The notes under the pieces are model-generated. The model was not told the origin of the DNA. It ran no database searches and saw only the letters and a list, made by a program, of their open reading frames with translations. From Mycolicibacterium rhodesiae NBB3 (lineage in GTDB: Bacteria > Actinomycetota > Actinomycetes > Mycobacteriales > Mycobacteriaceae), in contig NC_016604.1 in assembly GCF_000230895.2 (NCBI RefSeq), positions 5,270,001 through 5,334,000 on the forward strand: a stretch of DNA of 64,000 bases. Reading direction: 5' to 3'. Positions 18,168 to 27,246 of this stretch are shown here, piece after piece; within the stretch, counting starts at the first letter, position 1, and the number at the start of each line of letters is the position of its first letter. The position numbers and the translations under genes are program-made.

Positions 18168-19147
18168 AGCAGCCCCAGCTCGGTCAGGGTCGTCGAGACC
18201 CGGTTGTCCTGTTCCACGAGAAACTTCTCGAAGGCCTCGCCGGTGACGAACGCGTCCGTCCAGCCGTTCTTCGCCAGGGCGTCCTTCCAGCCCTGGGTGG
18301 CGTGCAGATCCTCGAGCACCTTGATCATCGAGTTCCTGGCGTCATCGGAAATGCCCGGCGGCGCAAGGACTCCGCGCCAGTTGGCGAAGGTCATGTCGAT
18401 ACCCGACTCTTTGAGCGTTGGAGCGTCGACCCCTTCGACCCGCTCGTCGCTGGACACGGCGAGCACTCGTAGCTGGCCGGCCTCGATCTGGTCGATCAGC
18501 TCGCCGGGGCTCGACGTGCCGACGGTGATCTTCTTTCCGAGCAACGCGGTCAACAGATCTCCACCACCGTCGTAGGTGACGAAGTTGACCGACTTCGGGT
18601 CGATGCCGACCGCACGCGCGACCTCCATCGGGAACAGATGATCGGGTCCACCCGGTGACGAACCGCCACCGATCGTCACTTTGGCGGGATCGGCTTTCCA
18701 GGCGGCCACGAAGTCCTGCACGGTCTTGAACGGCGAATCGGCGGGAACGAAGATCGCGCCGGGATCCTCGATGAGCTTGGCCAGTGCCGTCGCGTCGGAC
18801 GCCTTGATTTTCGAGCCGTTGGTGTAGGTCGCGCCGACGACGCCGAGCCCCATGGTCATCATGAGGTCGTCGTTGCCCTTTTCGTTCATCAGCCGGGCCA
18901 TTGCGACTGTTCCGCCGGCGCCGATGACGTTGAAGACCTCGACGCGACCGGTGATGTCGTCGTCCTCCATGATCTTCACCGCGGTGCGCGCGGTCAGGTC
19001 ATATCCGCCGCCGGGGCTGTTCGGCACCATCATGCGCAGCCGATGCAGTCCCAACTCGCCGCCGTCGCGCGTCACGCCGCAGGACGTCACCAGCAGTGCG
19101 ACAAGCGCGGCGATGACGAGCAGCGGCCGTGTATGCGTGCTCTTCAC
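18164..19147 (-). CDS. tctC: Tripartite tricarboxylate transporter solute-binding lipoprotein TctC
   Basis: 327 residues from GTG 19147. The N-terminus is a lipoprotein signal: a short basic start, hydrophobic LLVIAALVALL and the lipobox VTSC. The mature protein has the Bug/TctC features MVPNSPGGGYDLTAR, TIGGGSSPGGPDHLF and TYDGGGDLLTALLGKK. It is the extracytoplasmic binding protein that captures a carboxylate for TctAB. A longer start at 19183 is possible, but the GTG puts the basic residues directly before the hydrophobic core. The sensor kinase gene is divergent, about 95 bp away at my chosen starts. Confidence 0.93.
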   Translation of the reverse strand: MKSTHTRPLLVIAALVALLVTSCGVTRDGGELGLHRLRMMVPNSPGGGYDLTARTAVKIMEDDDITGRVEVFNVIGAGGTVAMARLMNEKGNDDLMMTMGLGVVGATYTNGSKIKASDATALAKLIEDPGAIFVPADSPFKTVQDFVAAWKADPAKVTIGGGSSPGGPDHLFPMEVARAVGIDPKSVNFVTYDGGGDLLTALLGKKITVGTSSPGELIDQIEAGQLRVLAVSSDERVEGVDAPTLKESGIDMTFANWRGVLAPPGISDDARNSMIKVLEDLHATQGWKDALAKNGWTDAFVTGEAFEKFLVEQDNRVSTTLTELGLL

Positions 19148-19242
19148 GTCGTCCCCAATCACCTCAGTTGTGATGCTCAGCAATACTGGACCTCTCAGTG
19201 ATTCAGGTCACGCATTCGTACGCAAAGGACGTTTTGGTCGTT

Positions 19243-20862
19243 GTGAAACTCATCAAGTCGCCGGCGCGAGGCTTCCGCAGCCTGGCGGGCCAGTTCCTGG
19301 TCTTCCAGTTGCTGGTGGTCGCGATTGTGCTGATCGCGGTGGCGGCGGTGTCGGTGGCGCAGTCGACTCGGGAGTTCCGGGAGGTGCGCGGAGCGCGGAT
19401 GATCGCGGTCGCCGAGAACATGGCTTCCACGCCGATCGTGCGCGACAGGTATGCCGATGTCGGTGCGTCCAAGGTGCTGGCACCGGAGGTGGACCGCGCG
19501 GTGGCCCTGTCCGGCGCGGGACTCGCCGAGATCATCACGCCCTCGGGGACAGTTCGAGTGTCATCTGATCCGTTGCGTATCGGCCGGGAGGTCGATATGG
19601 GGCCTACCCGCGCGGACGAGGGGCGGGCGTGGTTCGGCGACCTGACCATCGACGGGGTGCACAGCCTTGTGGGCGAGGTGCCCATCCTTGCGGACTCCGG
19701 GGACGTCGTGGCGGTGGCGTCGGTGAGCGAGCGGTATCCCTCGGTGTGGGAACTGATGGGGGCATCCGGTGAGCGACTGCTGTTCTACCTCAGCCTCGGC
19801 GCGGCGCTGGGTCTGCTGACGTCATGGCTGCTGTCGCGCCGGATCAAGCGGCATACGCGCGGGTTGGAGATCGCGGAGATCGCCAGCCTGGCCGATCATC
19901 GGGAAGCGTTGTTGCACAGCATCCGCGAGGGCGTCGTCGCCGTGAACAACGAGGGAGATATCACGCTGCTCAACGACAGCGCGCAGGATCTTCTCGGGAT
20001 AGCAGGAGATGCGGTGGGACGCCCGGTTGCCGGTGTCGGACTGGATCCCGCGGTCGTGGAGTTCCTGCTTTCCGGTGAGGATGGCCGCGATATCGTGATC
20101 GTCACGCGGACAAGGGTGTTGGCCATGAACCGGCGGGCCGCGACCAGCCAGGGCCAGCGGATCGGCACGGTGACGACCATGCGCGACAGCACCGAACTCG
20201 CGGCGCTGCAGGGACAGCTGTCGTCGCACAAGAGCGTGACAGACACGCTGCGGGCGCAGACCCACGAGTTCGCCAACCAGTTGCACACTATTTCGGGTCT
20301 GGTGCAGCTGGGCGAATATGACGCGGTGCGCGACCTCGTCGGCACACTGACGAGGCGTCGGGCGGAGATCAGTGACGCTGTGACACAACGAATTTCCGAT
20401 CCCGCGGTGGCAGCGCTGTTGATCGCGAAGACGACGCTGGCCGCGGAGAGTGGTGTCTCGCTGGAGATCGCCTCGGCTTCACACCTCGAGGCGCTGCCGC
20501 CTGCCCTGGCCACCGATGTGATCACCTTGCTCGGCAATCTCATCGACAACGCAGTCGATGTGTCGGTGGGCTCGAAGCCCGCCCGGGTCACGGTGAGCGT
20601 CGACGACCATGAGGGGCTGACTCTGTCGGTTGCCGACTCTGGGCCGGGGGTGCCCGAGCACCTACGGGAGTCGATCTTCGCCCGCGGTGTGACCTCCAAA
20701 TCCGAGGTTCCCGGCGGGCGGGGCATCGGACTTGCGCTGGTGCGGATCGTCACCACGCAACACGGCGGCACTGTGGAGGTCATCGACGATCCGTCCGGCG
20801 GCGCGCTTTTCGTGGTGCGCCTGCCCGCGGGAGTCATTGCCGAGAAGGCCGCGCATGCGTGA
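19243..20862 (+). CDS. CitA/DcuS-type sensor histidine kinase
   Basis: 539 residues from GTG 19243; the frame opens at a GTG at 19198, only 50 bp from the tctC start, which would leave little room for divergent promoters. It starts with helix FLVFQLLVVAIVLIAVAAVS, then a ~130-residue extracytoplasmic sensor (sCache-like), helix LLFYLSLGAALGLLTSWLL, a PAS domain (LLHSIREGVVAVNNEGDITL), the H-box RAQTHEFANQLHTISGLVQ with its phospho-His, and ATPase boxes NLIDNAVDV, DSGPGVP and GGRGIGLALV. This family senses external di- and tricarboxylates. The gene overlaps its response regulator by eight bases and should control the divergent tctCBA operon. Confidence 0.92.
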   Translation: MKLIKSPARGFRSLAGQFLVFQLLVVAIVLIAVAAVSVAQSTREFREVRGARMIAVAENMASTPIVRDRYADVGASKVLAPEVDRAVALSGAGLAEIITPSGTVRVSSDPLRIGREVDMGPTRADEGRAWFGDLTIDGVHSLVGEVPILADSGDVVAVASVSERYPSVWELMGASGERLLFYLSLGAALGLLTSWLLSRRIKRHTRGLEIAEIASLADHREALLHSIREGVVAVNNEGDITLLNDSAQDLLGIAGDAVGRPVAGVGLDPAVVEFLLSGEDGRDIVIVTRTRVLAMNRRAATSQGQRIGTVTTMRDSTELAALQGQLSSHKSVTDTLRAQTHEFANQLHTISGLVQLGEYDAVRDLVGTLTRRRAEISDAVTQRISDPAVAALLIAKTTLAAESGVSLEIASASHLEALPPALATDVITLLGNLIDNAVDVSVGSKPARVTVSVDDHEGLTLSVADSGPGVPEHLRESIFARGVTSKSEVPGGRGIGLALVRIVTTQHGGTVEVIDDPSGGALFVVRLPAGVIAEKAAHA

Positions 20863-21520
20863 TGTGCTGATCGTCGACGACGATTTCATGGTCGCCGAGA
20901 TCCATCGACGATTCGTCGAACAGGTCGATGGCTTTCGGGCGGTCGGACTCGCACGCACGGGCGCCGAAGCGCTCACTGCCGTGCAGGACCTTCAGCCGCA
21001 CCTGGTTCTGCTGGATGTGTACCTCCCTGATATGACCGGCCTGGATGTGCTGCAGCAGTTGCGGTCGGACGGGAATCTCGTCGGCGTCATCATGATCACC
21101 GCGGCGCGCGAATTGGACACTGTGAAAGGCGCTTTGGACGGCGGTGCAGCCGACTTCCTGATCAAACCTTTCGAGTTCGCGCAGTTCAAGACGAAGTTGG
21201 AGGCCTTCGCGGCGCGGGCGGACACCCTGGAGTCTGCCGGCGGCATCGACCAGTCGCTGGTCGACTCGTTGTTCGGCAGTCCGGGTGGGACAGCGCCGAC
21301 CCTACCGAAGGGCCTCGGGATCGAGACGGGTCGACTGGTGCTGGACGCGGTGCGTGGCGCCGGTGAGGTGTCCGCAGCGGAATGTGCCGATCTGGTGGGG
21401 ATTTCGCGAGTCAGCGCGCGCCGCTACCTCGAGCACTATTTGAGCACCGAGGTGCTTGACCTGCGCTTGCAATACGGCGCGGGAAGACCCGAGCGACGTT
21501 ACCACCTACGCGGCGTGTAG
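20855..21520 (+). CDS. Response regulator of the CitB/DcuR type
   Basis: 221 residues from the ATG at 20855, which overlaps the kinase stop. The receiver domain has the acidic pocket VDDD, the phosphoacceptor Asp in LVLLDVYLPDM (about residue 55), and the conserved Lys in FLIKPFEFAQ. The C-terminal part ends in an HTH-like helix pair, AAECADLVGISRVSARRYLEHY, typical of CitB/DcuR-class regulators. It most likely activates the divergent tctCBA-usp operon; three CTCAG repeats at 19163, 19176 and 19194 lie in that promoter region but are too short to call. It ends tail-to-tail with the next gene, overlapping it by 15 bases. Confidence 0.92.
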   Translation: MRDVLIVDDDFMVAEIHRRFVEQVDGFRAVGLARTGAEALTAVQDLQPHLVLLDVYLPDMTGLDVLQQLRSDGNLVGVIMITAARELDTVKGALDGGAADFLIKPFEFAQFKTKLEAFAARADTLESAGGIDQSLVDSLFGSPGGTAPTLPKGLGIETGRLVLDAVRGAGEVSAAECADLVGISRVSARRYLEHYLSTEVLDLRLQYGAGRPERRYHLRGV

Positions 21521-22792
21521 ATCCGCGAGCTCAACACCGATTCTGAGTTCGACGTCGCTGACGGTGATCATCGGTGCCCCAGGCAATGGTGGAGCAGTCG
21601 AGCGGTAGTGCGCACCGGTGGGTGTCACGAATTCGGCGGCGTGGACACCGTCTTCCTCGCACGTGCGCACCTCCCAGCCCGGCGACTCCTTGGTGTAGTT
21701 GCAGTGAGCGCACATGCCCAGACCATTGAGGGCATGTGTGGGCCCGCCGCGACTTCTGGGCACGGCATGATCGCGGTGGCGAATCCGGGCATCGCAATAC
21801 GGTGTTCGGCAGGTCTGATCTCGCAATCCGATGAACTTCGCCAATCCCTTTGGGAAGCAACGTGACCGCGATTCCATCGCCACCAGTGCGCTGGACTTGG
21901 GATGACGGTACAGCCGTCGTAACGTCGCCTTCGACCTCTCGTCGCCCACAGCCGAGCTGACCATTCTCCGGGCGATCTCGGCAGGCACCGCTCCGTATCC
22001 GTCAATCACGGCAGGGCAGTTGTCCCCGCCCAAGAGCGTTTGGTCTGTCATCACCAGGTTGACTGCGATCGGCTCCGGCACCTCCGCCGGTCGGCCGGTG
22101 ACTCGTTCCAGCAACGTGTCAGCCATGACTTGGCCTTGGGACCGATTGTCGAACGTCGTATCAGCGGCGCGTTTGAGAGCCGCGTATACGCTGACACCCT
22201 CCTTGACCGGCAACAACGCAGTCACGTAGGTCATGGCGTCCGGCGCCGGGCGACACGTCACATTCCGGTCAGCCTCAGCTTTGGCCGCGCGCTCGACGAC
22301 CGATCGAACATCCAGTTGGCAGGCGATTGCCTTGGCGTCGGCGGCGATCCGATTGTTGCCCTTCCCCTCGAGGTTGGCGCTATCGGCGCACATTTCGGTA
22401 TCCAGTGTCCGGCGGTCCTCGACGCTGAGGCACGCGGACTCGCGCACGATCAACGTGGCGCGCCATTCCGAAAGCGCGCCGCACTCCAATGCGGCAAGCG
22501 TGTAAGGCATTTCGTGCACCAGAGCTTTCGCAATGCCGAGGTGCCGGTTTCCGCAAGACGGGGAATCGCGGCGGGCGAGCGCCACCTCACTGGAGACGCC
22601 GCGACCACGCTGTTTCGCCGGTACCCCTGCTGCCGCCTCCGCCGCGCGCCGCCGCTCGTCCAGCGCCGCCGTGGCACGCGCCTGCCCCGCCGCGGCCGCT
22701 GACTTTATCCGCTCCAAGTCTGCGATCATCGCGATCAGCTTTGCCTCATCGGCCAGCGGATCTATAGAGGTCAACGCCTTGGTATCGAACAT
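21506..22792 (-). CDS. DUF222 / 13E12-family HNH endonuclease-like protein
   Basis: 428 residues. The N-terminal two thirds is the DUF222 (13E12-repeat) domain typical of mycobacteria, with low-complexity Ala/Arg near residues 34-60. The C-terminus is an HNH module: CRTPYCDARIRHRDHAVPRS, the following NGLGMCAHCNY zinc-binding Cys pair, and the central His-Asp. These genes are multicopy and variable in mycobacteria and are thought to be associated with mobile elements (the REP13E12 family); the biochemical role is not settled. It appears intact here, between the tct regulators and lgt. Confidence 0.9.
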   Translation of the reverse strand: MFDTKALTSIDPLADEAKLIAMIADLERIKSAAAAGQARATAALDERRRAAEAAAGVPAKQRGRGVSSEVALARRDSPSCGNRHLGIAKALVHEMPYTLAALECGALSEWRATLIVRESACLSVEDRRTLDTEMCADSANLEGKGNNRIAADAKAIACQLDVRSVVERAAKAEADRNVTCRPAPDAMTYVTALLPVKEGVSVYAALKRAADTTFDNRSQGQVMADTLLERVTGRPAEVPEPIAVNLVMTDQTLLGGDNCPAVIDGYGAVPAEIARRMVSSAVGDERSKATLRRLYRHPKSSALVAMESRSRCFPKGLAKFIGLRDQTCRTPYCDARIRHRDHAVPRSRGGPTHALNGLGMCAHCNYTKESPGWEVRTCEEDGVHAAEFVTPTGAHYRSTAPPLPGAPMITVSDVELRIGVELADLHAA

Positions 22793-22844
22793 GTGTTCGA
22801 CTCTACATGGACCCTCTGACTAGTTTGAGTAGGAGCCTGCGACC

Positions 22845-25169
22845 TCAGCGATTCCGGCGTCGGAATATCCGGCGAAGTCGACCGCCACGCTCCTCTGGCT
22901 GAGCGGCGGCGGGCGGTTCGGCCTTCGGACGCACCACCGTGGCCGCGGTATCGGAGACCGGAGCGTCGGAGTCCGCAGGCTTCACGTCCGACTTGTCCTC
23001 ATCCTCTTCGGCAGGCTCACCGCCGACCGAGTCAGCGACTTCTTCGGGGGAATCTTCGGCTGGATCTTCGGCGGCCTCGGTCTCGGCCTCGGTACCTTCG
23101 ACGGCGTCTTCGCCCTCGACAGCGCCCACACCGCCGACAGCGTCACCGTCGGGTTCGGCCTCAGCGTCCGCGTCATCGGGTTCTTCGGACGCAACCTCTA
23201 CGGCAGCTTCTTCAGCGTCCTCGGCACCTTCGACGGCGGCCTCGTGCGCTTCTGCAGCACCCTCTTGCGCCGCGACAGCGTCTTCGCCCTCGACAGCGCC
23301 CACACCGCCGACAGCGTCAGCGTCGGGTTCGGCCTCAGCGTCCGCGTCATCGGGTTCTTCGGCTGCGGCTTCGACGGCGTCTTCACCCTCGACAGCACCG
23401 ACTACACCGACAGCATCAGCATCCCCGGCGTCGGGTTCGGTTCCAGCGTCAACGTCTTCAGGCTCTTCGGACGCAACCTCTACGGCAGCTTCTTCAGCGT
23501 CCTCGGCGCCTTCGACGGCGGCCTCGTGCGCTTCTAGGGCACCTTGTTGGGCCGCGACGGCGTCTTCACCCTCGACAGCACCCACACCGCCGACGGCGTC
23601 AGCGTCGGGTTCGGCTTCAGCGTCCGCGTCGTCGGGTTCTTCAGCGTCAGCAGCTTCGGATTCTTCTGTGGCAACCTCTTCGGCGGCTTCTTCAGCGTCC
23701 TCGGCGCCTTCGACGGCGGCCTCGTGCGCTTCTGCGGCGCCCTCCTGGGCCGCGACGGCGTCTTCACCCTCGACAGCACCCACACCACCGACAGCGTCAG
23801 CGTCGGTTTCAGCTTCATCGGCGTCTTCCGCGGCGACCTCTTCGTCGGCACCTTCGGCCTCGTCGGCGCCTTCGACGGCGGCCTCGTGCGCTTCTGCAGC
23901 ACCCTCCTGGGCCGCGACGGCGTCTTCACCCTCGACAGCGCCCACACCGCCGACAGCGTCAGCGTCGGTTTCAGCTTCTTCTTCGAGTTCGTCAGGTTCG
24001 AAGTCTTCGGCATCCGCGTCCTCAGACTCGTCCGCCTTCACGACATCTTCGGAATCAGCTTCATCGAGATCGACCGACTCCTCCGCCGCCGCCGCGGCGA
24101 GCATTTCAGCAATGGCGGCGGATTCCGGCTTGGCCGAGTCATCGTCCGGCTCTTCGAGCTCGTCATCAGTGCGCGTGTCCGCGCCCCCCGCATCCTCATC
24201 TTCGTCGTCACCTGCCGCCTTGGCCGCGGCCACCACACCCGATGTCGCAGCGACCGCGACGAGTTCGTCGGCGACCTCGTCGATGAGCGACTCCTCGCGC
24301 GGCTTGCCCTTGAGCGTCGCTGGATCCTCGCGACCCTTGGGCGCCACCATGATGTACACGACGGCGCCGATGAACACGAAGGTTGATGTAAAGGAGTTGA
24401 CCCTGATATCGGCGATCAGCGTCGCGTGGTCGCTGCGCAGCAACTCGATCCAGAACCGCCCCAGGCAATAGCCGGCGACATAGAGAGCGAACAGGCGTCC
24501 GTGGCCGATCTTGAATCGCCGATCGACCAAGATCAGTACTGCGAAAATCAGGACATTCCAGAGCAATTCGTACAGAAATGTCGGATGAACGGTTGCGAAT
24601 ACCTGGCCCGTCGACACACCGTTGGCCAGGTCCGGGCTCACAACACCGGCGGCGTTCTGGCGATCGTAGATCTCCAGAGCCCAGGGCACATCTGTCGGAC
24701 GGCCGTACAACTCCTGGTTGAAGTAGTTGCCCAACCGGCCGATCGCTTGCGCCAGAACGATTCCCGGCGCGATCGCATCGCCGAATGCGGGCAGCGGGAT
24801 ACCGCGCTGTCGACAGGCGAGCCACGCACCCACTCCGCCGAGCGCCACTGCACCCCAGATGCCCAGTCCGCCGTCCCAGATCCGCAGCGCCCCGACAAAT
24901 CCGGCACCGCCTTCGCCGAAGTACTTCGGCCAGTCCGTGATGACGTGGTACAGCCGCCCGCCGATCAGACCGAAAGGCACGGCCCACAGCGCGATGTCGT
25001 AGATGACGCCGCGTTCACCGCCCCTGGCTGCCCAGCGCCGGTCGCCGATGATCAATGCCACGACGATGCCGGCGATGATGCACAACGCATACGCGCGAAT
25101 CGGTACCGGACCGAGGTACCACACGCCTTGCGAGGGACTCGGAAAGGAGGCGAGCACTGTTGTCGTCAC
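22845..25169 (-). CDS. lgt: Prolipoprotein diacylglyceryl transferase with giant acidic repeat tail
   Basis: 774 residues, versus about 260-300 for a minimal Lgt. Residues 1-295 are the membrane enzyme that transfers diacylglycerol from phosphatidylglycerol to the lipobox Cys: VPIRAYALCIIAGI, GGRLYHVITDW, WDGGLGIWGAV, the signature GRLGNYFNQELYGRPT, and HPTFLYELLWN. Residues about 300-774 are a hydrophilic Ala/Glu/Asp tail, probably cytoplasmic, containing six copies of DAVGGVGAVEGEDAV (one reads GVVG). It ends in a basic patch (RGGRLRRIFRRRNR). Its ATG overlaps the trpA stop by four bases, so it is the last cistron of the trp unit. Long Lgt tails occur in other mycobacteria; this one is unusually repetitive. 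Confidence 0.95.
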   Translation of the reverse strand: MTTTVLASFPSPSQGVWYLGPVPIRAYALCIIAGIVVALIIGDRRWAARGGERGVIYDIALWAVPFGLIGGRLYHVITDWPKYFGEGGAGFVGALRIWDGGLGIWGAVALGGVGAWLACRQRGIPLPAFGDAIAPGIVLAQAIGRLGNYFNQELYGRPTDVPWALEIYDRQNAAGVVSPDLANGVSTGQVFATVHPTFLYELLWNVLIFAVLILVDRRFKIGHGRLFALYVAGYCLGRFWIELLRSDHATLIADIRVNSFTSTFVFIGAVVYIMVAPKGREDPATLKGKPREESLIDEVADELVAVAATSGVVAAAKAAGDDEDEDAGGADTRTDDELEEPDDDSAKPESAAIAEMLAAAAAEESVDLDEADSEDVVKADESEDADAEDFEPDELEEEAETDADAVGGVGAVEGEDAVAAQEGAAEAHEAAVEGADEAEGADEEVAAEDADEAETDADAVGGVGAVEGEDAVAAQEGAAEAHEAAVEGAEDAEEAAEEVATEESEAADAEEPDDADAEAEPDADAVGGVGAVEGEDAVAAQQGALEAHEAAVEGAEDAEEAAVEVASEEPEDVDAGTEPDAGDADAVGVVGAVEGEDAVEAAAEEPDDADAEAEPDADAVGGVGAVEGEDAVAAQEGAAEAHEAAVEGAEDAEEAAVEVASEEPDDADAEAEPDGDAVGGVGAVEGEDAVEGTEAETEAAEDPAEDSPEEVADSVGGEPAEEDEDKSDVKPADSDAPVSDTAATVVRPKAEPPAAAQPEERGGRLRRIFRRRNR
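23100..23960 (-). repeat. Six imperfect tandem repeats encoding the Lgt acidic tail
   Basis: A 45-bp core encoding DAVGGVGAVEGEDAV recurs beginning at 23100, 23274, 23373, 23556, 23754 and 23916 on the plus strand. Spacings are 174, 99, 183, 198 and 162 bases, all multiples of three, so the frame is preserved. Between cores most units carry AAQEGAAEAHEAAVEGAEDAEEA-like helical spacer sequence (given here only as a pattern: Ala/Glu-rich with one His). The fourth unit has lost the spacer. The array is coding, in frame with lgt, and is likely to vary by slippage or recombination. Confidence 0.95.
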
Positions 25170-25954
25170 GCGGTAATCCTCTGACGCACGCCATCGGCGA
25201 GTTCAGCGGTCAGCGTTCGCACCGCGTCCACTCCGTCCTGCAATGCCGACACCAAAGCCGACCCCACAATCACTCCGTCCGCGAAGGCGCCGATCTCAGC
25301 GGCCTGCTCACGCGAGCGCACGCCGAGTCCCACACCGACCGGTATGTCGGACACCGCCCTGACCCGGCTGACCAGTTCCGGCGCGGCCGTCGACACGGCA
25401 TCTCGCGCGCCCGTCACGCCCATTGTCGATGCGGCGTACACGAACCCGCGCGATGCCTCGACCGTCGACGCCAGCCTTTCCGGGGTAGACGACGGCGCGA
25501 CCAGGAAGATGCGATCCAGGTTGTGGGCCTCCGCGACCTCGATCCACTCCGACGCCTCGTCGGGTATCAGATCCGGCGTGATCATCCCCAGACCACCGGC
25601 CGTTGCCAGGTCGCGCGCAAAGGCGTCGACGCCCCAGTGCAGCACCACATTCCAGTACGTCATGACCACGGCGCGGCCACCCGCGTTGCTGATCGCCTCG
25701 ACGGCTGTCAACGTGTCACGCACCCGCACGCCGCCCCGGAGTGCCACTTCCGTGGCCGCCGCGATCGTCGGTCCATCCATACCGGGGTCCGAATACGGTA
25801 TGCCCACCTCGACGAGGTCGCAGCCGGATTCGACCAACGCAGTCATCGCCGAAATCGAGATCGGTATATCGGGAAAACCGGTCGGCAGGTAGCCGATCAG
25901 CGCCGCACGGTTCTCGGCCCGGCAGGTGTCGAACATTTCCGCCAACCGGCTCAC
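25166..25954 (-). CDS. trpA: Tryptophan synthase alpha chain
   Basis: 262 residues, standard length. The catalytic Glu is in LVEVGIPYSDPGMDGP; the second catalytic Asp region and loop 6 (STMGVTGARD) are present, and GLGVRS and DGVIVGSALV form the phosphate site. It splits indole-3-glycerol phosphate to indole, channelled to TrpB. GTG start at 25954 overlaps the trpB stop (GTGA); its own stop overlaps the lgt start. Confidence 0.97.
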   Translation of the reverse strand: MSRLAEMFDTCRAENRAALIGYLPTGFPDIPISISAMTALVESGCDLVEVGIPYSDPGMDGPTIAAATEVALRGGVRVRDTLTAVEAISNAGGRAVVMTYWNVVLHWGVDAFARDLATAGGLGMITPDLIPDEASEWIEVAEAHNLDRIFLVAPSSTPERLASTVEASRGFVYAASTMGVTGARDAVSTAAPELVSRVRAVSDIPVGVGLGVRSREQAAEIGAFADGVIVGSALVSALQDGVDAVRTLTAELADGVRQRITA

Positions 25955-27210
25955 GAGTCACCGTCCATCAACCCGAACCACTTGGCCGCTGTCTCGACGT
26001 CCTTGTCACCGCGCCCCGACAGATTGACCACGATGATCGCGTCACGGCCGAGCTCGGAACCCAGCTTCAGCGCACCCGCTACGGCGTGCGCCGATTCGAT
26101 GGCCGGGATGATTCCCTCGGTCCGGCACAACAATCCGAACGCATCCATCGCCTCGGTGTCGGTGATCGGCCTGTACTCAGCGCGGCCGATGTCTTTCAGG
26201 TACGCGTGTTCCGGCCCGACGCCGGGATAGTCCAAACCAGCTGAGATCGAATGGGATTCAATCGTCTGCCCGTCGTCGTCCTGAAGCAGGTACGAGAACG
26301 AACCCTGGAACGCCCCAGGAGTTCCACCCGCGAAAGTCGCTGCGTGACGGCCAGTTTCAACGCCATCGCCCGCTGCTTCGTAGCCGATGAGGCGGGTGCC
26401 GGGATCATCGATGAAAGCGTGGAAGATGCCGATCGCGTTCGATCCGCCACCTACGCATGCGGTCACCGCATCCGGCAGTCGGCCGGCTTGCGCCTGGATC
26501 TGCGCGCGCGCCTCGAGCCCGATCACTCGCTGGAAGTCGCGCACCATAGTGGGAAACGGATGGGGCCCAGCGGCGGTACCAAAGCAGTAGTAGGTGTTGT
26601 CGGCGTTGGTGACCCAGTCGCGGAAGGCTTCGTTGATCGCGTCCTTCAACGTCTTCGAGCCGGACTCGACGGACACCACCTCTGCACCGAGTAGGCGCAT
26701 CCGCGCAACATTCAAGGCCTGACGCGCGGTGTCGACCGCCCCCATGTAGACAATGCACTCCAGGCCCAGCAGCGCGCACGCCGTCGCGGTCGCCACACCA
26801 TGCTGGCCCGCACCCGTCTCGGCGATGACGCGTGACTTGCCCATCTGCCGCGCCAGCAGAGCCTGCCCGAGAACGTTGTTGATCTTGTGAGATCCGGTGT
26901 GGTTAAGGTCTTCTCGTTTCAGGAAGATTCGTGCTCCGCCCGCATGTTCTGAAAGCCTCGATGCCTCATACATCGGTGACGGGCGACCGGTGTAGTGGCG
27001 TTGCAGACGGTCCAGTTCATCGAGAAATGTCTGATCGCCCCTGGCTTTGTCATAGGCGGCGGTGACCTCCTCGATCACCGCCATGAGCGCCTCGGGCACG
27101 AATCGTCCGCCGTAGGCTCCGAAATGGCCACGCTCGTCGGGATCGTGAATGGTGGGTTCGGCGACGGCCGCACTGGAACGCGGCAACTCCGGCCCGGCTA
27201 GGTCGGCCAT
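25951..27210 (-). CDS. trpB: Tryptophan synthase beta chain
   Basis: 419 residues from ATG 27210 (a TTG directly before it is less likely). The PLP Lys is in HTGSHKINNVLGQALLA, the catalytic Glu in IAETGAGQHGVATA, and the PLP phosphate loop is GGGSNAIG. It is a standard TrpB1 with an N-terminal extension of about 20 residues before HDPDERGHFGAYGGRFVPE. It condenses indole with serine to give tryptophan. It follows trpC by 36 bp and is coupled to trpA. Confidence 0.97.
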   Translation of the reverse strand: MADLAGPELPRSSAAVAEPTIHDPDERGHFGAYGGRFVPEALMAVIEEVTAAYDKARGDQTFLDELDRLQRHYTGRPSPMYEASRLSEHAGGARIFLKREDLNHTGSHKINNVLGQALLARQMGKSRVIAETGAGQHGVATATACALLGLECIVYMGAVDTARQALNVARMRLLGAEVVSVESGSKTLKDAINEAFRDWVTNADNTYYCFGTAAGPHPFPTMVRDFQRVIGLEARAQIQAQAGRLPDAVTACVGGGSNAIGIFHAFIDDPGTRLIGYEAAGDGVETGRHAATFAGGTPGAFQGSFSYLLQDDDGQTIESHSISAGLDYPGVGPEHAYLKDIGRAEYRPITDTEAMDAFGLLCRTEGIIPAIESAHAVAGALKLGSELGRDAIIVVNLSGRGDKDVETAAKWFGLMDGDS

Positions 27211-27246
27211 CAACGATGCTCTTCGCGCAAGCGGCTCATCGACGTG

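Noticed and set aside
23100..23960. CRISPR-like periodicity
   Set aside because: The units are coding, of uneven length and in frame with lgt; there are no short exact direct repeats with unique spacers.
22939..24471. Long plus-strand open frame of 510 codons rich in Ser and Ala
   Set aside because: It is antisense to the lgt repeat tail; its composition is the mirror of the acidic repeats and it has no start context.
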